Shown in pieces: positions 32,323 to 43,995 of a stretch of DNA of 64,000 nt. The DNA comes from Desarmillaria ectypa (taxonomy: Eukaryota; Basidiomycota; Agaricomycetes; Agaricales; Physalacriaceae), in assembly GCA_030407005.1 (NCBI GenBank), contig JAUDYN010000002.1:3720001-3784000 (forward strand). The letters run 5' to 3'. The stretch's first letter is position 1, and each line of letters starts with the position of its first letter. The notes under the pieces were generated by a model. It was given only the letters and a program-made list of their open reading frames with translations. It did not search any database and was not told where the DNA came from. Both the position numbers and the translations under genes were made by a program.

Positions 32323-34935
32323 ATGTTGCAGTTTGCTGGCAACCCTCTACCTCGGCTTCTAGTCGTCCTGACGCTCTGTCTCGTACGTGCGACCGCCCAA
32401 GGGCTTTCAGTGACAGATTATGCGCCGTCCACGGGGATAACGTGTCCACAGGCTTCCCTCCTCCGCGTTTTCTCTGCTCAAAACCAAAGTCTGAATCCAA
32501 GCGAGATCGAGTATATCCAAGACCGAGAACGCGTGACACTAGAGGCTTGGGATACGTGGATAGGCAATGGCTCCAATCTGGGATACAATATGTCCTTCTC
32601 TGCAGATAACGCTCCCAGGGTCGGTATAGCATTGAGTGGTGGGGGATTTCGCGCAAGTTTGTATGGCGCCGGCGTCCTTAATTCTTTGGACGCGCGTAAC
32701 GCCTCCGCGAAGCAGGCGGGAACAGGAGGTTTGCTTCAGGTTGCATCGTACATGGCTGGTTTATCAGGTGAGCACTATGCGTACAGGTAGCGACGTCTGC
32801 TTATGTTAGAGTCACAACAGGCGGATCTTGGCTCACATCTTCCCTGTATTCAAACGATTTCCCCACCATACAGGATTTGGTTTTTGGGAACGGAAACGAA
32901 CGAGCAGGGTGGCTTCTCGACTTGGACCTCTTCCTCCCTGACGGCATGGATATATTTAATGACGATAATCAAGCATATTACGGAAGTATTATGTGGAGTG
33001 TCATCGCGAAAGCCAGTAAGGGGATGTGAGTCAACTTTCCCGCGTTTCCTTGGCGTACACTAACGGCCTCCGTTGTGTGTGTAGCGACACCAGCTTAACG
33101 GATCCTTGGTCTCGGTATGATTCTTTTTCCTTTTATGCTTATATCTGGTGGCTCAACATGCTTTCTTCTGCCAAGCGCGCTGTCGTACCATTTTTTAAAT
33201 CAAACCAATAGGGAAAACTTCTTTACGAACGATTCTGCCCATGGGGCCGGACAACTCTGGTCTGATATACCTGCATCTCAGGTGTACCAGCAGCAGAGTG
33301 TTCCATTTCCTATCATTCTGGCAAACTCCCGGCCAAATGGATCGAATTATACCGGGGTCTTGCCACCCGAAGCCACAGTCTTCGAGGTACGATGCGTCAT
33401 CGTTGCCATCGAGAATTTCTGCTGATAAGGCGTTTCCGACAGTTCTCTCCGCTGGAGCTGGCTTCATATGATCCAAGTCTTTCTGCCGCGATAGATCTCA
33501 AATTTGCCGGGTCCAATCTGACTGATGGAAAACCTGTGAACGATCAGGCCTGCCTCGAAGGTCTTGATGAAACTGGGTTTGTGATGGGAACGAGTTCGAG
33601 TCTGTTCAATGTAAGATTGCGTCAGTCTGGATGATGGCGTTTCTGATGCAATATTTGGATGCAGCAAATCCTCGACGAGCGTAGGGAGCAATTGAAGGAC
33701 AGCAACTATTTTGAGGTTCTGACACATCTATTGGCGCGAATGTTGGAGGACGTTCGAACCCGAGATGATGACGTCGCCAACTGGCCCAAGTGTGTTCATT
33801 TTGGACGTTGTAACTCCCCGTTATCTTCTAATTCGTGAACAGCTCTTTTAGGAATGTTAAGCCTTCTACGTTCGTGGATACGAATAGCGACTGGCTGGAG
33901 CTCATTGACGGAGGATCCAATGGCGAGGTCGTGCCTTTCAGTCCTTTACTAGTCAAGGCTAGAGGGCTTGACGTCATCGTAGGTGTAGATTCGAGCGCCG
34001 ATGACGACAATAACTGGCCAAGGTAGGCGGCTTCTTTTCTTGAATTTTGTCATCCCTGAACTAGTTGCAGCGGCGAAAGTAGTATCTTCACAACGAACAG
34101 AACGTCGCAAATCCTTAATGACACGGTTAGTTCGATTCATTCTTAGCATCCTCGCCTATGATTGACCTTTGCTATTAGCATCAGCAATTTCCTCCGATAC
34201 CTTCCACCGTTCAGGAATTCATCGATGCGGGTGCCAATCAAAGACCCACTTTCTTCGGTTGCGATCCACAGCAATCACCTCCAGAATACCCGCTTGTCAT
34301 CTACTTACCAAATTCTCCGCCTTTGACAGGGGATAATCCGGTCACTAAGTAAGTGTAATGATCAATGCTCGTGTCAGCCTCATGTATCTGTACTGACGGT
34401 GATCCACAGCACCGACACCTTCAAATTATCTTACACACAGAAACATAGCCAACTTTTTATCGACCAGGTCTTCTCCAATACCATCGGGGGCTTTGTACCC
34501 GACTCCAACTCGCCTGATTCCAACTTTGGGGAATGTCTACAGTGTGCAGCTATCGATCGAGCGCGACTAAGGTCAACGCCCTCAGTATCAAGATCAGACG
34601 TGTGTTCGAAGTGTTTCAAACAATACTGTTTCGACCCGACGAACCCGCCAACAACGTCAGAATTACCCAACAGAAAATATGTATTCGTTAATCCGGATTC
34701 GCAGAGCTATTTTGAACGGCATAAAGCAGCTATCATTGGAGGCGTAGTAGGGGGTGCCGTGGCTTTGATTGTGGTCGTTGCTGGCATGTACGTTCTGCGT
34801 TCTCTATCTCGCCTAGCTGAGTACTGATCGAATCGTAGAATCTACCTGTGTCGAAGGAAGAAGCTAACTAAAAAGCCCGTACAATACCACACACTGACTA
34901 AGTCGGCATCGCAAACATCCGATCAACAAGCATGA
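32323..34935 (+). CDS. Phospholipase B / lysophospholipase with C-terminal membrane anchor
   Basis: Fungal phospholipase B removes acyl chains from phospholipids and lysophospholipids at the cell surface. The start at 32323 (MLQFAGNPLPRLLVVLTLC) gives a signal peptide ending near RATAQ. The catalytic domain has the oxyanion-hole motif ALSGGGFRASLYGAGVL. It also has the nucleophile motif AGLSGGSW, with the join through the intron at about 32769-32820. A later motif is FVDTNSDWLELIDGGSNGE followed by VVPFSPLL, containing the DGG-type catalytic Asp region. The Cys-rich end (CLQCAAIDRARL, CSKCFKQYC) is normal for the family. After it comes a membrane segment, AAIIGGVVGGAVALIVVVAG, and a short basic tail (RRKKLTKKP). 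Most fungal homologues are secreted or GPI-anchored, so a type I anchor is a variation. About eight introns are needed. Confidence 0.9.
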
Positions 34936-35789
34936 TTTAATGTACTTTTCAATAGTTCCAATTTATCGCAAGCTGGTCTTGTATTAGCAAGAGTATGTAT
35001 CATAATGAACTTCCCGACCATTGCTTAGAGAGCTTTTGAGATCGCCCTCCAAAACGAAGTTAGGCACGCTTTTTATTATGTTTCTCATCTTCTCACCTTC
35101 CTTCGGTGATCTAAGCACTGTACGATCCATAAAATCGAACATCCCTATGTAGGATAGCGGCCGGACCACTAACTACCGGCAACTTCCAGCAGAGGCTAGA
35201 CAAATTTATATTCCACTTTAGGATTTGCCCTGAACGTAACATATCACGGCACATGGGAGCACCTGTTCAAGTGTCTACGACGTTGACGAGGACAGTCAAT
35301 TGTTTGGCATAGACGTATACATAACTCACTCTTCTTTTTTTTCCACTTACCTCCTCAAGCGACGCTCGCCAGCCATTCTTTTACTCCATCGATCGGCCTT
35401 CCTTTCCGGCCCCTAGCGGCTGCAGGATTGCATCGCATTTTACCCTTCTTTCCCTCCGCACCCATCTCAATAGTGGACAACATATATACCACGACCCTTA
35501 AATCCCTAATTCAGGTGCTGGAGGGGGCTGCGTTTGCATTATCTGGGAGTCGACTGTTTCTTGTGAGTGACTTCATACCTGCTTGATAGTCCTAATGAAA
35601 TGCTATCTGCAAATTAGGCTTCATTCTACGGCTTCACATTTTTACGGTGCATCCAACGACAAACTTTCCGACCATCCAGACGGTAAGTACAATTTCCATT
35701 CTATGAAGTCATTTAACAACCGTTTCCGGCTAGTCCATCCACAAAACTATCATTCATTACTCCATCCCAATCTACACGTATCTTCACCC
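34936..35789. promoter_or_regulatory. Intergenic region with a pyrimidine-rich promoter
   Basis: About 850 bp. A strong C/T-rich stretch (about 35325-35460), typical of fungal promoters and 5' leaders, lies upstream of the next gene. A likely 5' UTR intron runs from about 35680 to 35732 (gtaagt...ctag). No separate gene seen. Confidence 0.4.
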
Positions 35790-36548
35790 ATGTCATTTGA
35801 CTCAGTTTCATCCGGCTCGTCAGCGTCACATCCGCTCACAGTCAATATACCCGTGCAATACCCCCCTGAAAGCAATTCTTCCTCCGTTAATTCCTCGCTC
35901 AGCTCTTCCCCCACCGCTACAGGGGAAATGACGATACCGAGTACCTCCCCCAAAGGGATCCTCGATGTACGAAATCGGTCGGCGTCTTTGCCTCCATCTA
36001 CGACTTCATTACCAACGACAACCATGAATGTAAAATTTGCCCCTCTACCGGAAATGGCGCCCCGGCGAAGACGTTCCACGGCACCTCTGGGTGTGGCTGC
36101 GCGCAGCCAGTTGATGCGCAGGCGTCGAGCCATGCACGGAGAAGAGGCCCCTCCTATTCCGTCGGGCAATGGGATGTGGACGGAGACTGAGCTGGAAGAG
36201 CACGCGCGCCGAACCGCCAGCCAGGGGCACGACCGTAGGGACACAGAAGATTTCGAAGACCCTTTCCTAGCCCTCGGTAAAATGATGAAAGGAGCGTGGA
36301 AGAAGATGTCGAACAGCAGTGGGGGCAACCGAGCGAAGACCAGCAGGGCTGTTGTAGTGTCGGGCATGACAAATTCAATGCCACAGCAGGAGCCGCGAAC
36401 AAGCAACCTTATCATTCGCGAAGACTCAGAAGCTGAACAGGGGGGCGTCTGGGAAGAAGAAATTGGACATTCCATACCAAGGAATATCGGTCAGACCGAA
36501 ACGATACGCGAACGCCAACAAAAGGATTCCCGATCATCAGCATCTTAA
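35790..36548 (+). CDS. Uncharacterised disordered protein, Arg-rich motif
   Basis: A 252-residue frame from MSFDSVSSGSSASHPL. An in-frame ATG at 35583 exists, but the intervening part carries a good intron (gtaagt...ggctag) and looks like 5' UTR. The protein is Ser/Pro-rich at the start. A conserved-looking block follows: VKFAPLPEMAPRRRRSTAPL then GVAARSQLMRRRRAMHG. After it come GMWTETELEEHARR and a possible amphipathic helix, DPFLALGKMMKGAWKKM. The basic block with RRRRS may be a nuclear signal or PKA site. I do not recognise a named family and assign no function. Confidence 0.65.
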   Translation: MSFDSVSSGSSASHPLTVNIPVQYPPESNSSSVNSSLSSSPTATGEMTIPSTSPKGILDVRNRSASLPPSTTSLPTTTMNVKFAPLPEMAPRRRRSTAPLGVAARSQLMRRRRAMHGEEAPPIPSGNGMWTETELEEHARRTASQGHDRRDTEDFEDPFLALGKMMKGAWKKMSNSSGGNRAKTSRAVVVSGMTNSMPQQEPRTSNLIIREDSEAEQGGVWEEEIGHSIPRNIGQTETIRERQQKDSRSSAS

Positions 36549-37429
36549 CTTACTATCGTACAATCATTTAGGGTACTCTTTTTTTTTAGTTCTTCGCATC
36601 GGGATGTACATATTTCACCGGAAGCCCATAGATATTGGGTTTAAATTATTGCTCGAGCTTCTTGGTTATATGTCTGTGAACATCTGCGGATACTCGATGA
36701 GTTCTTAAGTAGGGGCCTCGGGTCTGGTAAATTTGAAACAACGTGCGTACAATGGCATATCAGTGATGCGTTTCGATTGCCGCTAGTGCGATGATACCGT
36801 TGTTCTAGCGCCGCCGGACTCACGAATGGGCATAACTTTTCTTCACCTCGATTTTCGCGAAGGTACAGACAGACTACACGGATCATTGACAGACGGCTCC
36901 GGGAAACCTACATAGAGCAGAATTCGGACGTTCTCAAATAACACGTATTATGAGAAACGAAGCTATAGCGCTCTTTTGCGAGTCATACGCATACAAAGGG
37001 AGGGAGGACGAGCAGTGGATCTAAGTTTCTTTTTTACTCAATTGAAGTTATATCTTTCGTCGTACGGTGATAGATCTCGGAAGCTACATCATTGAAGCAG
37101 CACGTACTGCATGTTGAACCTTCAGAAGTATTGTAACACAGTCATTCGATGATTGCACAGACAAGTGTGCGCGTCTACGATAGAACCCAACCAGTCATCG
37201 GCGAGAAATTGCCTCCGGAACCTCCATTCCAAGACGTAAAAAGTCTCATATAGTCACAAAATGCAGGCAAATATTTCAAACATTCCTGATTGCACGTTGG
37301 AACTCCGTAAAACAGTAATGGTAGACCGACCGGACGCGAAGAATGGGCGCCTGGATTTTAAATGGTCACATGATCGAAACTTCCCAAATTGGTCGTTCCT
37401 CGCCGAGCCCAGCCATCAACCTCCATCTA
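36549..37429. other. Intergenic region with no supported gene
   Basis: About 880 bp between two + strand genes. Only short unsupported frames. The 3' end of the disordered-protein gene and the promoter of mL54 lie here. Confidence 0.3.
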
Positions 37430-37813
37430 TGTTTTTTCAAGCCTGTTCCCTACGCCGTATACCACATACCCTATGCCGGATTCGGCGGTATTCCGAACCT
37501 GCTGCTGCTGCCAAGAAGCCTGCACAATCAGGTAAGCTCCTTCGTTTCAACTAAGCTCTTTTCATTCACTTTCAATCCAGCAGCACCAAAATCTTCCTGT
37601 CCGGCCGATACGGTTCTAACAGGATTGAATTACCTCAAAGGCCAAGAGCCGGTTCTCGCGAAGCCAGATGAAGAATATCCGGACTGGCTGTGGACGTTGT
37701 TGGAGCCACGAGTGATACCGGATGATGGACCGGGAGGGAGGGCGGAGCGGTATAAGCGAAGGCTGGAGAATAAGCAAAAGATACGGGAGAGAAACTTTAT
37801 GTTGACGCAATAG
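37430..37813 (+). CDS. Mitochondrial large ribosomal subunit protein mL54
   Basis: A component of the mitochondrial large ribosomal subunit. Two exons are split by a 50-bp intron at 37531-37580, giving 110 residues. The first exon encodes MFFQACSLRRIPHTLCRIRR, an Arg-rich presequence without acidic residues, then YSEPAAAAKKPAQS. The second exon carries the family core: APKSSCPADTVLTGLNYLKG, then DEEYPDWLWTLLEP and a basic helical C-terminus (RYKRRLENKQKIRERNFM). The SSCPxxTVLxGLNYLK and EYPxWLW motifs are specific for mL54. Confidence 0.9.
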   Translation, partial: CFFKPVPYAVYHIPYAGFGGIPNLLLLPRSLHNQVSSFVSTKLFSFTFNPAAPKSSCPADTVLTGLNYLKGQEPVLAKPDEEYPDWLWTLLEPRVIPDDGPGGRAERYKRRLENKQKIRERNFMLTQ

Positions 37814-38279
37814 AGTGTGAGGTGAGCATGCTTTTTAGTCTTGTGGAATACTGATTCATGGAATTGCTAGGCATGTACACGGGATAACACTGCTACATAT
37901 CGGTACTGAGCCCAGAAATATATTCCATCTTGCGCTCTTCCGCTTAACGCCGTCGCGGTGCTGCTGCATGAACCACACTATATTCATGAATATCATTGAT
38001 CAATACCGCTTAACGTTGACGTTTGTCAAACGTCTTCGGCCATGCGGAAGTAAGCTCGAGCAGTCATGATGCATCATATCAGCTGTGAAAATTCGCCGGT
38101 ATCTTGTCTTTGCGCTGATAAAACTACGCGATGGAATCAGCTACGAATCACCATTCTCACGACATGCTTACGTCTTTTTGCTCTTGGGTTAAAGAGTTCC
38201 AGTACGATTGAAAAGCGCCTACAGTCCCGTTGGGATGCGTCCGAATCCACTCTTTCCCGCAGCGCGTTCTGCGAAGCCA
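37814..38279. terminator. Convergent region between mL54 and MTU1
   Basis: About 465 bp between the 3' ends of mL54 (+) and the thiouridylase gene (-). A 90-codon + strand frame starting at 38066 overlaps the end of the thiouridylase gene and has no family features. Confidence 0.3.
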
Positions 38280-39938
38280 TCAGTCATAGGAAGGACGTGA
38301 AGATGACGGGAGAGCATACTTGGGACTGCTTCGTTTAGGTGGTACATATTGAGATTCCATCTTCGTACGATAATTTCCGCTCTTCTCCTTTACTGAGAAT
38401 GCAGTCTCGCTGTCATCCGCGGACGTTTGGAGGTGGAGCTCCCCCACATAAGATGCAGAGTTGACGAGCCCGCAACCTAAGCACCAATCATCGTCCCAAA
38501 CAGCGATCACCTGGCCGGAAGCGACGCCTTTCTGAGGCGTGTCGGTCGTAATTAAAAGTCCGTGTTCGTCACTATGGAAGATGAGTCGGAATTATCAACC
38601 AGACGTAAACATGCAGTCTTACCGAGATATAGTACAAGGAACCAACGGTTGACGGTGTCGAATTTTCGCCATCCCGCGGAATGTCTCCCCCTTCTCAATT
38701 CCAGGTATTGGTGAATCCGCCCAGATCGTCTTCCATTCTATTGGCCGATACGTATTTCTTAATAATAGAGGATGGTCCCTAATCCGAAAGTAAGGTAGTA
38801 GTTCGACTAGATGTGAGCAAAACTCACCCTCCAGGGACGACGAAAATGGTGTTTGTATCTTCATTTTTTCCGGACACGAATAACTTTTCAGACATTCCCG
38901 GTATCCTGGCTTTCTGACCAATAGTGTAGGACCAAAGGCCTTGATGCATGCCTATCCGCTTCTGGGTAACATGATCACAGATAGGACCAGGATTGGGAGA
39001 CAAGTATGAAGAGAGGAAATGCCGGAATTTTGTTTTCTCGCCAATGAAACAGAGCCCCATACTCTCAGGTCTTTCTGCAGTCGGTAAATCGTATTTCTTA
39101 GCCAGATCGCGCACTTCTGCCTTTGTGAAATCGCCAATTGGAAAGATTGTTCGAGCGAGGCTCTGCTCGGAGATAGACGACAAGTAATAGGACTGATCCT
39201 TGATGGGATCCTTGGCGCAGCGAAGTTGAGGTCGCGGCTGGGGATGATTGGACCAGGTTTTACGCGCATAATGACCTTCACGTACATAAGAATCAACAGA
39301 GACGTGAATAGATGACAGGAAGAGTATTACCGGTGGCGAACCAGGCCTTCTCGTCCTCCATAGGCAATCGCTCCAACAGTACACCAAACTTGATTTCTCT
39401 TTACAAGAAGTCACAAAATAGCAGCATGAAGCTGTAAGAAAATGCCAACCTGTTGCACCACACATCAGGGTTGGGTGTCAGGCCAGCTTCCCAGACGTTC
39501 AGTGAAGGTTCGAACACCCGGTTCCAGTATTCACGCGACAAATCAATCTACACCGTGTGAGCAGTGTCACTGAAACGAACCGGAAAACATACCATCCGAC
39601 AAGGAATATCCAGAACTTTACACACGCGTTGCACGTCTTCCCAGTCCTTTTTCCACTCACAGCCCTCATCCGTCCCACTTTCATCGCGAGTGTCCCAGTT
39701 ACGCATGAATACAGCGGAAAGGTCAAAATCCTATGATGCTGGATTATTCTTTGTTCGAATGATGCAAAAAAGGAACCACGGACTTGTTTCGCTAATAATC
39801 TAGCTGCAACCGACGAGTCGACACCCCCAGACATACCAACAATGACTACCCAAACGATATCAGTCACTAGCTTTCTATGTATTGGTCGAATGAAGGACCT
39901 TTATCTCCAGGTTGAGGTAAGGTATGCGTCGCAGCCAT
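38280..39938 (-). CDS. MTU1: Mitochondrial tRNA-specific 2-thiouridylase (MnmA/MTU1 type)
   Basis: MnmA/Mtu1 (yeast Slm3) thiolates the wobble uridine (s2U34) of Lys, Glu and Gln tRNAs in mitochondria. Exon 1 ([13 protein letters not shown]) joins over a 53-bp intron to [20 protein letters not shown], which contains the ATP-binding PP-loop SGGVDSS. Further family motifs are [38 protein letters not shown] with the first catalytic Cys, [17 protein letters not shown], and [20 protein letters not shown] with the second catalytic Cys. Then come [19 protein letters not shown] and, in the C-terminal beta-barrel, [11 protein letters not shown] and [12 protein letters not shown]. After the barrel is a lineage-specific tail of about 60 residues that ends SSRPSYD. 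Both catalytic cysteines are present. No obvious presequence is needed in the short N-terminus, which is atypical. Confidence 0.93.
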
Positions 39939-40763
39939 AGCATAATTGCGAGATATACATCGTTTGAAGGCCGCCTTTAAACAAGGAAGAGAAGACATGA
40001 GCGTATTATTTGATTTGTTTTTGATGGCAAAAACGATTTCCATTTTTGGACAGCCACTACACTTGTCGCAATTCCTTAATTCCGGCGAAAAATGGGATGT
40101 TGTAGCTTACGGAAAGCAGATTTTGGAGATACCCGACCCCTTCCTGGGTATTTTTGGAACCTCTAACGTCTTGAAATGAAGTTTCCGGATTTTCTTTGCG
40201 CCACGCGAGCTGGGGACACTCGGATTCCGCCTGCGAGTGTGCTACAAAAAATCGGAAACTTTTGTTATTGGAAAGTAACGGTAGCACAACGCTGATTCGT
40301 ATTTGGGGCTTCCTGAAGCTGTTTTATATCTTCCGTTACAGATTCGAAGCGTACTGAAACTTCGAGTAATGGAGGCCGCATTTGTATCCGTCCGGCATGA
40401 CTATGCTGGACGTATTTGAGCAGATTTCTTCCGGAAAGCAATCTCTTAGCCCCCTCTGCTTCCATTTCTTGGCTTTCCGGACATCCGGTTCTACAATGCT
40501 GGCTCCAGAAGCGTCGTTTAAAATCTCCCTGACTGTCTGCTTCACCACAGGGTGGACTCGTAGGATTGGGAAAGCCATATCCAGGATATCACAAAGCTAT
40601 GGGACACTTTTATCTTAATCAGAGGCTCTTTTTTGGGAGGAAATTATTGATCTAACTGCTGCAGCACCGATGGATGGGGAACATTTTCTTAACGAAGAAC
40701 GACTGTCTCGTACAGACACAAATTTCATAGTATAGTCCCTCGAGCTATAGACTATCGTCCGCT
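39939..40763. other. Intergenic region upstream of MTU1
   Basis: About 825 bp holding the MTU1 promoter and the 3' end of the cupin gene. Overlapping open frames on both strands at about 40265-40618 have no domain support; a real short gene there cannot be excluded. Confidence 0.3.
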
Positions 40764-41655
40764 TCATGTTGCTTTCTCGCTGAATATCTTATACTCGACA
40801 TCATAGCCTCCAATGTACCGGCCAATCCACCGTCCAAGAACCAAATTGGCCAAACGGCCAGACTGGAAAGGGAAATCAACCAGTACGACATCCGCATGGT
40901 CCATGAAAGCGAGCATCTGGAAGATGCTAGGCTTGAGTCCTTGCGTGGTTACAGAGGACAGGTAGCCATAGAAGTTATGCACAAATGTTTCATCGAACCT
41001 GAGGGAATGTAATTACCGAAGGAGCAAAGACAAGGATATGGAAGACACGAACCCGGGATTGGGTCCCCCACTCACAGTAATGTGTACATCTAGGTCTTTG
41101 CCTGCTTCCGGGTCGGACCAGAACTGAAATTGTGTTCAATGGTGTTCAGGTATTCTGAGGATAGCAACGCACAGTATGGTAACGACCAGGGGTAATGGTA
41201 ACTGACTCTCCGGCTTGAAGTTTGCCTTGAGTACCATCCAGATCATAGCAAAGAACGCCAGATTTCTATAATCTGCTCAGTCCATTACCACAAGGCAGTC
41301 TATGGCGCTAGCACGCACGACGTCAAATGTCTCAGTTTGATAAATATGCCAATGGTACGGAGCTGCGAACCAAGGTAAAGACAACGAATGTAGTATCGAT
41401 GAAATACGCACGAGTTGCGGTAGACTCTCTTCCAGCTCCTGTATGAGGGTTCGAGTGCTTGAAAACCTGACGTGATGTGAAATTCCCTGTCCCGTCTGCA
41501 CCGATAAAATAGGTCTTCAACGCTCCGTCGAAGAAGTTCCACGCTCCATCTTCATCAACTTTGATGGGTTGCAATTCATACTATTACCGACCGTTCATCA
41601 TTTAATATTGATGTAACAATTTCAAGACTTGCCGCACTTTGGGGAAGAGATTCAT
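40764..41655 (-). CDS. Cupin-fold (RmlC-like) protein
   Basis: Exons on the minus strand join to MNLFPKVR, then YELQPIKVDEDGAWNFFDGA, TGNFTSRQVFKHSNPHTG, APYHWHIYQTETFDV, GVLCYDLDGTQGKL and QAGESVTITPGRYHTFWSDP. It continues with DLDVHITVSGGPNPGFDE and a helical C-terminus (GRWIGRYIGGYDVEYKIF). HWHIYQTETF, G-x(5)-D-G, and P-G-x-x-H-x-F-W follow the two cupin motifs, including putative metal-ligand His and Glu residues. The function of this fungal family is unknown to me. An upstream exon (about 41730-41850) codes a membrane segment, GGSYLGFIIVVSVITELFFF, and joins in frame through the intron ending at about 41705 to VTTASVLSSHDTL. The protein may therefore be membrane-anchored and start before 41655. 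Confidence 0.7.
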
Positions 41656-42131
41656 GGTCAACGTATCGTGAGAGGAAAGAACACTAGCCGTTGTCACTTG
41701 ACCTGTGTGCAAGGTGACTGGGTTGTTAGAGCGTAGGTTGCTCACATTGCGGTAAGAAAAAGAAAAGCTCAGTAATAACGCTGACGACGATTATGAATCC
41801 GAGATAGCTGCCGCCTGATGCCGAAGGAGTCTTACAGATTTTGCCAAGTACAAGCGATGGACGCAACGCGCGAGGGTAATCACTGTCTACTCATATCCTC
41901 TTCGCCCTCTGGGTCCGATTACTAAACTTCAGGTTCGTATCCTTCTCAAGGACATTGATCGGAATAAAAATGCATCCCACTACATGACCAACCTTGCCTA
42001 CTACATCGATATCCGAACGTGAATAAAATTTCCTCTGAGGGAGAACTTCATCGGATGCCAGTGAGATTAATAGACATAACCAATGCAGAAGAATCATCGC
42101 TACGTCGATAGCAAGTACGTTCTGAGTACTA
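41656..42131. other. Region upstream of the cupin gene, possible 5' exons
   Basis: This stretch contains the possible TM-encoding 5' exon of the cupin gene at about 41730-41850. It also has a minus-strand frame starting at 42097 with MILLHWLCLLISLASDEV, which resembles a signal peptide. I could not join the latter to the rest without an in-frame stop. Confidence 0.35.
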
Positions 42132-43242
42132 TTAGTCTTTCAAGTGCTCTTCAAGATACACGACAAACTTTTCTGCTATTCTACCTTCGTCCCAGTCGAC
42201 ATGACCTCTCTCTGTCGTGCCCAAGGTTATAGCTTTCTTGTGAACTGTCACAAATTGTCGCTTCAGGCGCTGGAGTTCCGAGAGCGTGAGGTTCCGAGCG
42301 GGAAGATGCACTTTGGGCTTCAAAGTCGATGAGATGGGGAGCTGAACGGTTCCCCCGGTGCCTTGTAAGGCGCCTTGCTCCGACATTATCGAGGATACAA
42401 TTGAAAAGGTGGTATTTTCGAGTGTCACGAGAGCATCCGTTGGTGCTTTGGTGACCTAGGGGAATATTCAGGTTAGTTTTAGGGACCAAGGGAGGTAACT
42501 AGAGACAGCGCACAGAAAGTGTCCCAGAATTCGGTGGTTTCACGGCGCCATCTGTAATAGCTTTCCAGATATCGTGAGATGGAATGTCTTCATCCGTCCA
42601 GAGAATCGTGAAGAGAGGCGAGTCCCAGCGGACCATCGATGAAGGCTCCTCGTAGCGTTGAATAAGGTTCTCGAGTCTGAAAGATAGCTCATAAATATGG
42701 CGAGACGAGATATTGAAACAGGACAGACGTCTCCGGTGCATATCTCTCAGACTCAGGACGAATACTATTCCATTCTCTGCATCGCTCAGGCGTCGCGACG
42801 ACATAGACCTACTTCAAAAGGGCAATCAAGGAGACGAAAAGAAAGCAAAAGGAACTCCTTACAGTGCACACGCGTACTTTGAACTCCCTGGCTGCACAGT
42901 ATATTTGATACCGGAACCCTTTGATATAATTTGGGGCATCGACAATGACGATGCTCTTCAGAGAAATCTGGCGCTGCAGCACGGTAAAGAGGGCGCCTCG
43001 AGCCGGCTTCTCCGACCGACTGTCTGATGGGACATGAGCGGGAAGCCACAAGGTGCAATGAGGTGCGGACCATCATATGCGGACCGAGAAATGTTGAGTG
43101 ACTCGTCGGAGATGAGAACAACGTTGAGTTGGGGACCAGTGTATTCGGGATCCTTTAGTTTTTCTTGAATAAAGCTGACGATTTGCTGGGCTCGACGAGA
43201 TTTTCCAGAGCATGGGTATCCGGATATGGTAATCAGAGCCAT
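42132..43242 (-). CDS. KTI12: KTI12, Elongator-associated P-loop protein
   Basis: Kti12 is a P-loop ATPase that works with Elongator in forming mcm5U at the wobble position of cytosolic tRNAs. The start MALITISGYPCSGKSRRAQQ holds the Walker A motif G-x4-GKS. Then come VVLISDESLNISRSAY, a segment that reads SEKPARGALFTVLQRQISLK, the Walker B-like SIVIVDAPNYIKGFRYQIYC, and AAREF. The C-terminal part has ELSFRLENLIQRYEEP, RWDSPLFTILWTDEDIP and TLSELQRLKRQFVTVHKKAI, ending EKFVVYLEEHLKD. These are typical KTI12 blocks. Three or four introns are needed. The gene is divergent from a membrane-protein gene about 750 bp away. Confidence 0.93.
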
Positions 43243-43995
43243 TGAAGGATGAGAAAACTGCTGTCTTGGAAAAGCGAGAGTGAATGAATTGGAAATGATG
43301 GCAAAATATCCATCTATATCGGGCCGTATCGTCGGATGGTGCCGAGCGTCGGCTCTCAGGGAAAAGCCTGTAAAAAGTCTAACACTTCAGTCTTATAAAC
43401 ACGTCTTGTGATAACTCTCTCCTTTGAGCTTTCGGTTTTCGTGTGTTATTACGGTACGAGACTTCAGAAAAAAATTGTGCTGCGGCTCAAGAATATCATG
43501 AGGTACTTCGACCCTCAACATGAAACGTAACAAATACTCACGAAACGATGGTTACTAGCCGCATTATACACTGTGTCACGACAGTAGAATTGAGTGGGAA
43601 AAAATCGATTTACGCTTTGACGTCGCTGCTGTCCCAAAAAAGGACTTTTATTGTTGTCACATGATTGAATGGCCAAAAGCAGAACAAGAACCTTCGCTCC
43701 ATCATTTCAAGGCTATTGTTCTTGCACATTGTTATTCCAGTATGTACCGAGAATTGCGCCGCGCAACGACGCGGGCGGGCGTACAAACAACGAAATTACG
43801 CTATTATCACCGTTCCTATAAAACCTCTGAAGGGGCCCATTGTCGTCTGATTTCATTCCCCTTCGCAGTTTACTTTTTTTCACGACCTTGGTGCTGGGAC
43901 GCCTTAGCTGGATCTTCTACTCCTTACGCTTGCACAGCTGCACTCCATTCTCTTCACTGTCATTCACTTTTGCAACGTCCCGAACCCTAAAAATA
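43243..43995. promoter_or_regulatory. Divergent promoter region, KTI12 / four-TM protein
   Basis: About 750 bp between divergent starts. A frame at 43661-43990 on the + strand lacks domain support and probably covers the promoter and 5' UTR. Confidence 0.35.

Noticed and set aside
38066..38338. A 90-codon + strand frame
   Set aside because: It overlaps the end of the thiouridylase gene on the other strand and has no domain or codon support.
40265..40618. Open frames on both strands between MTU1 and the cupin gene
   Set aside because: Neither has a recognisable motif or consistent splice sites, and each is the shadow of the other.
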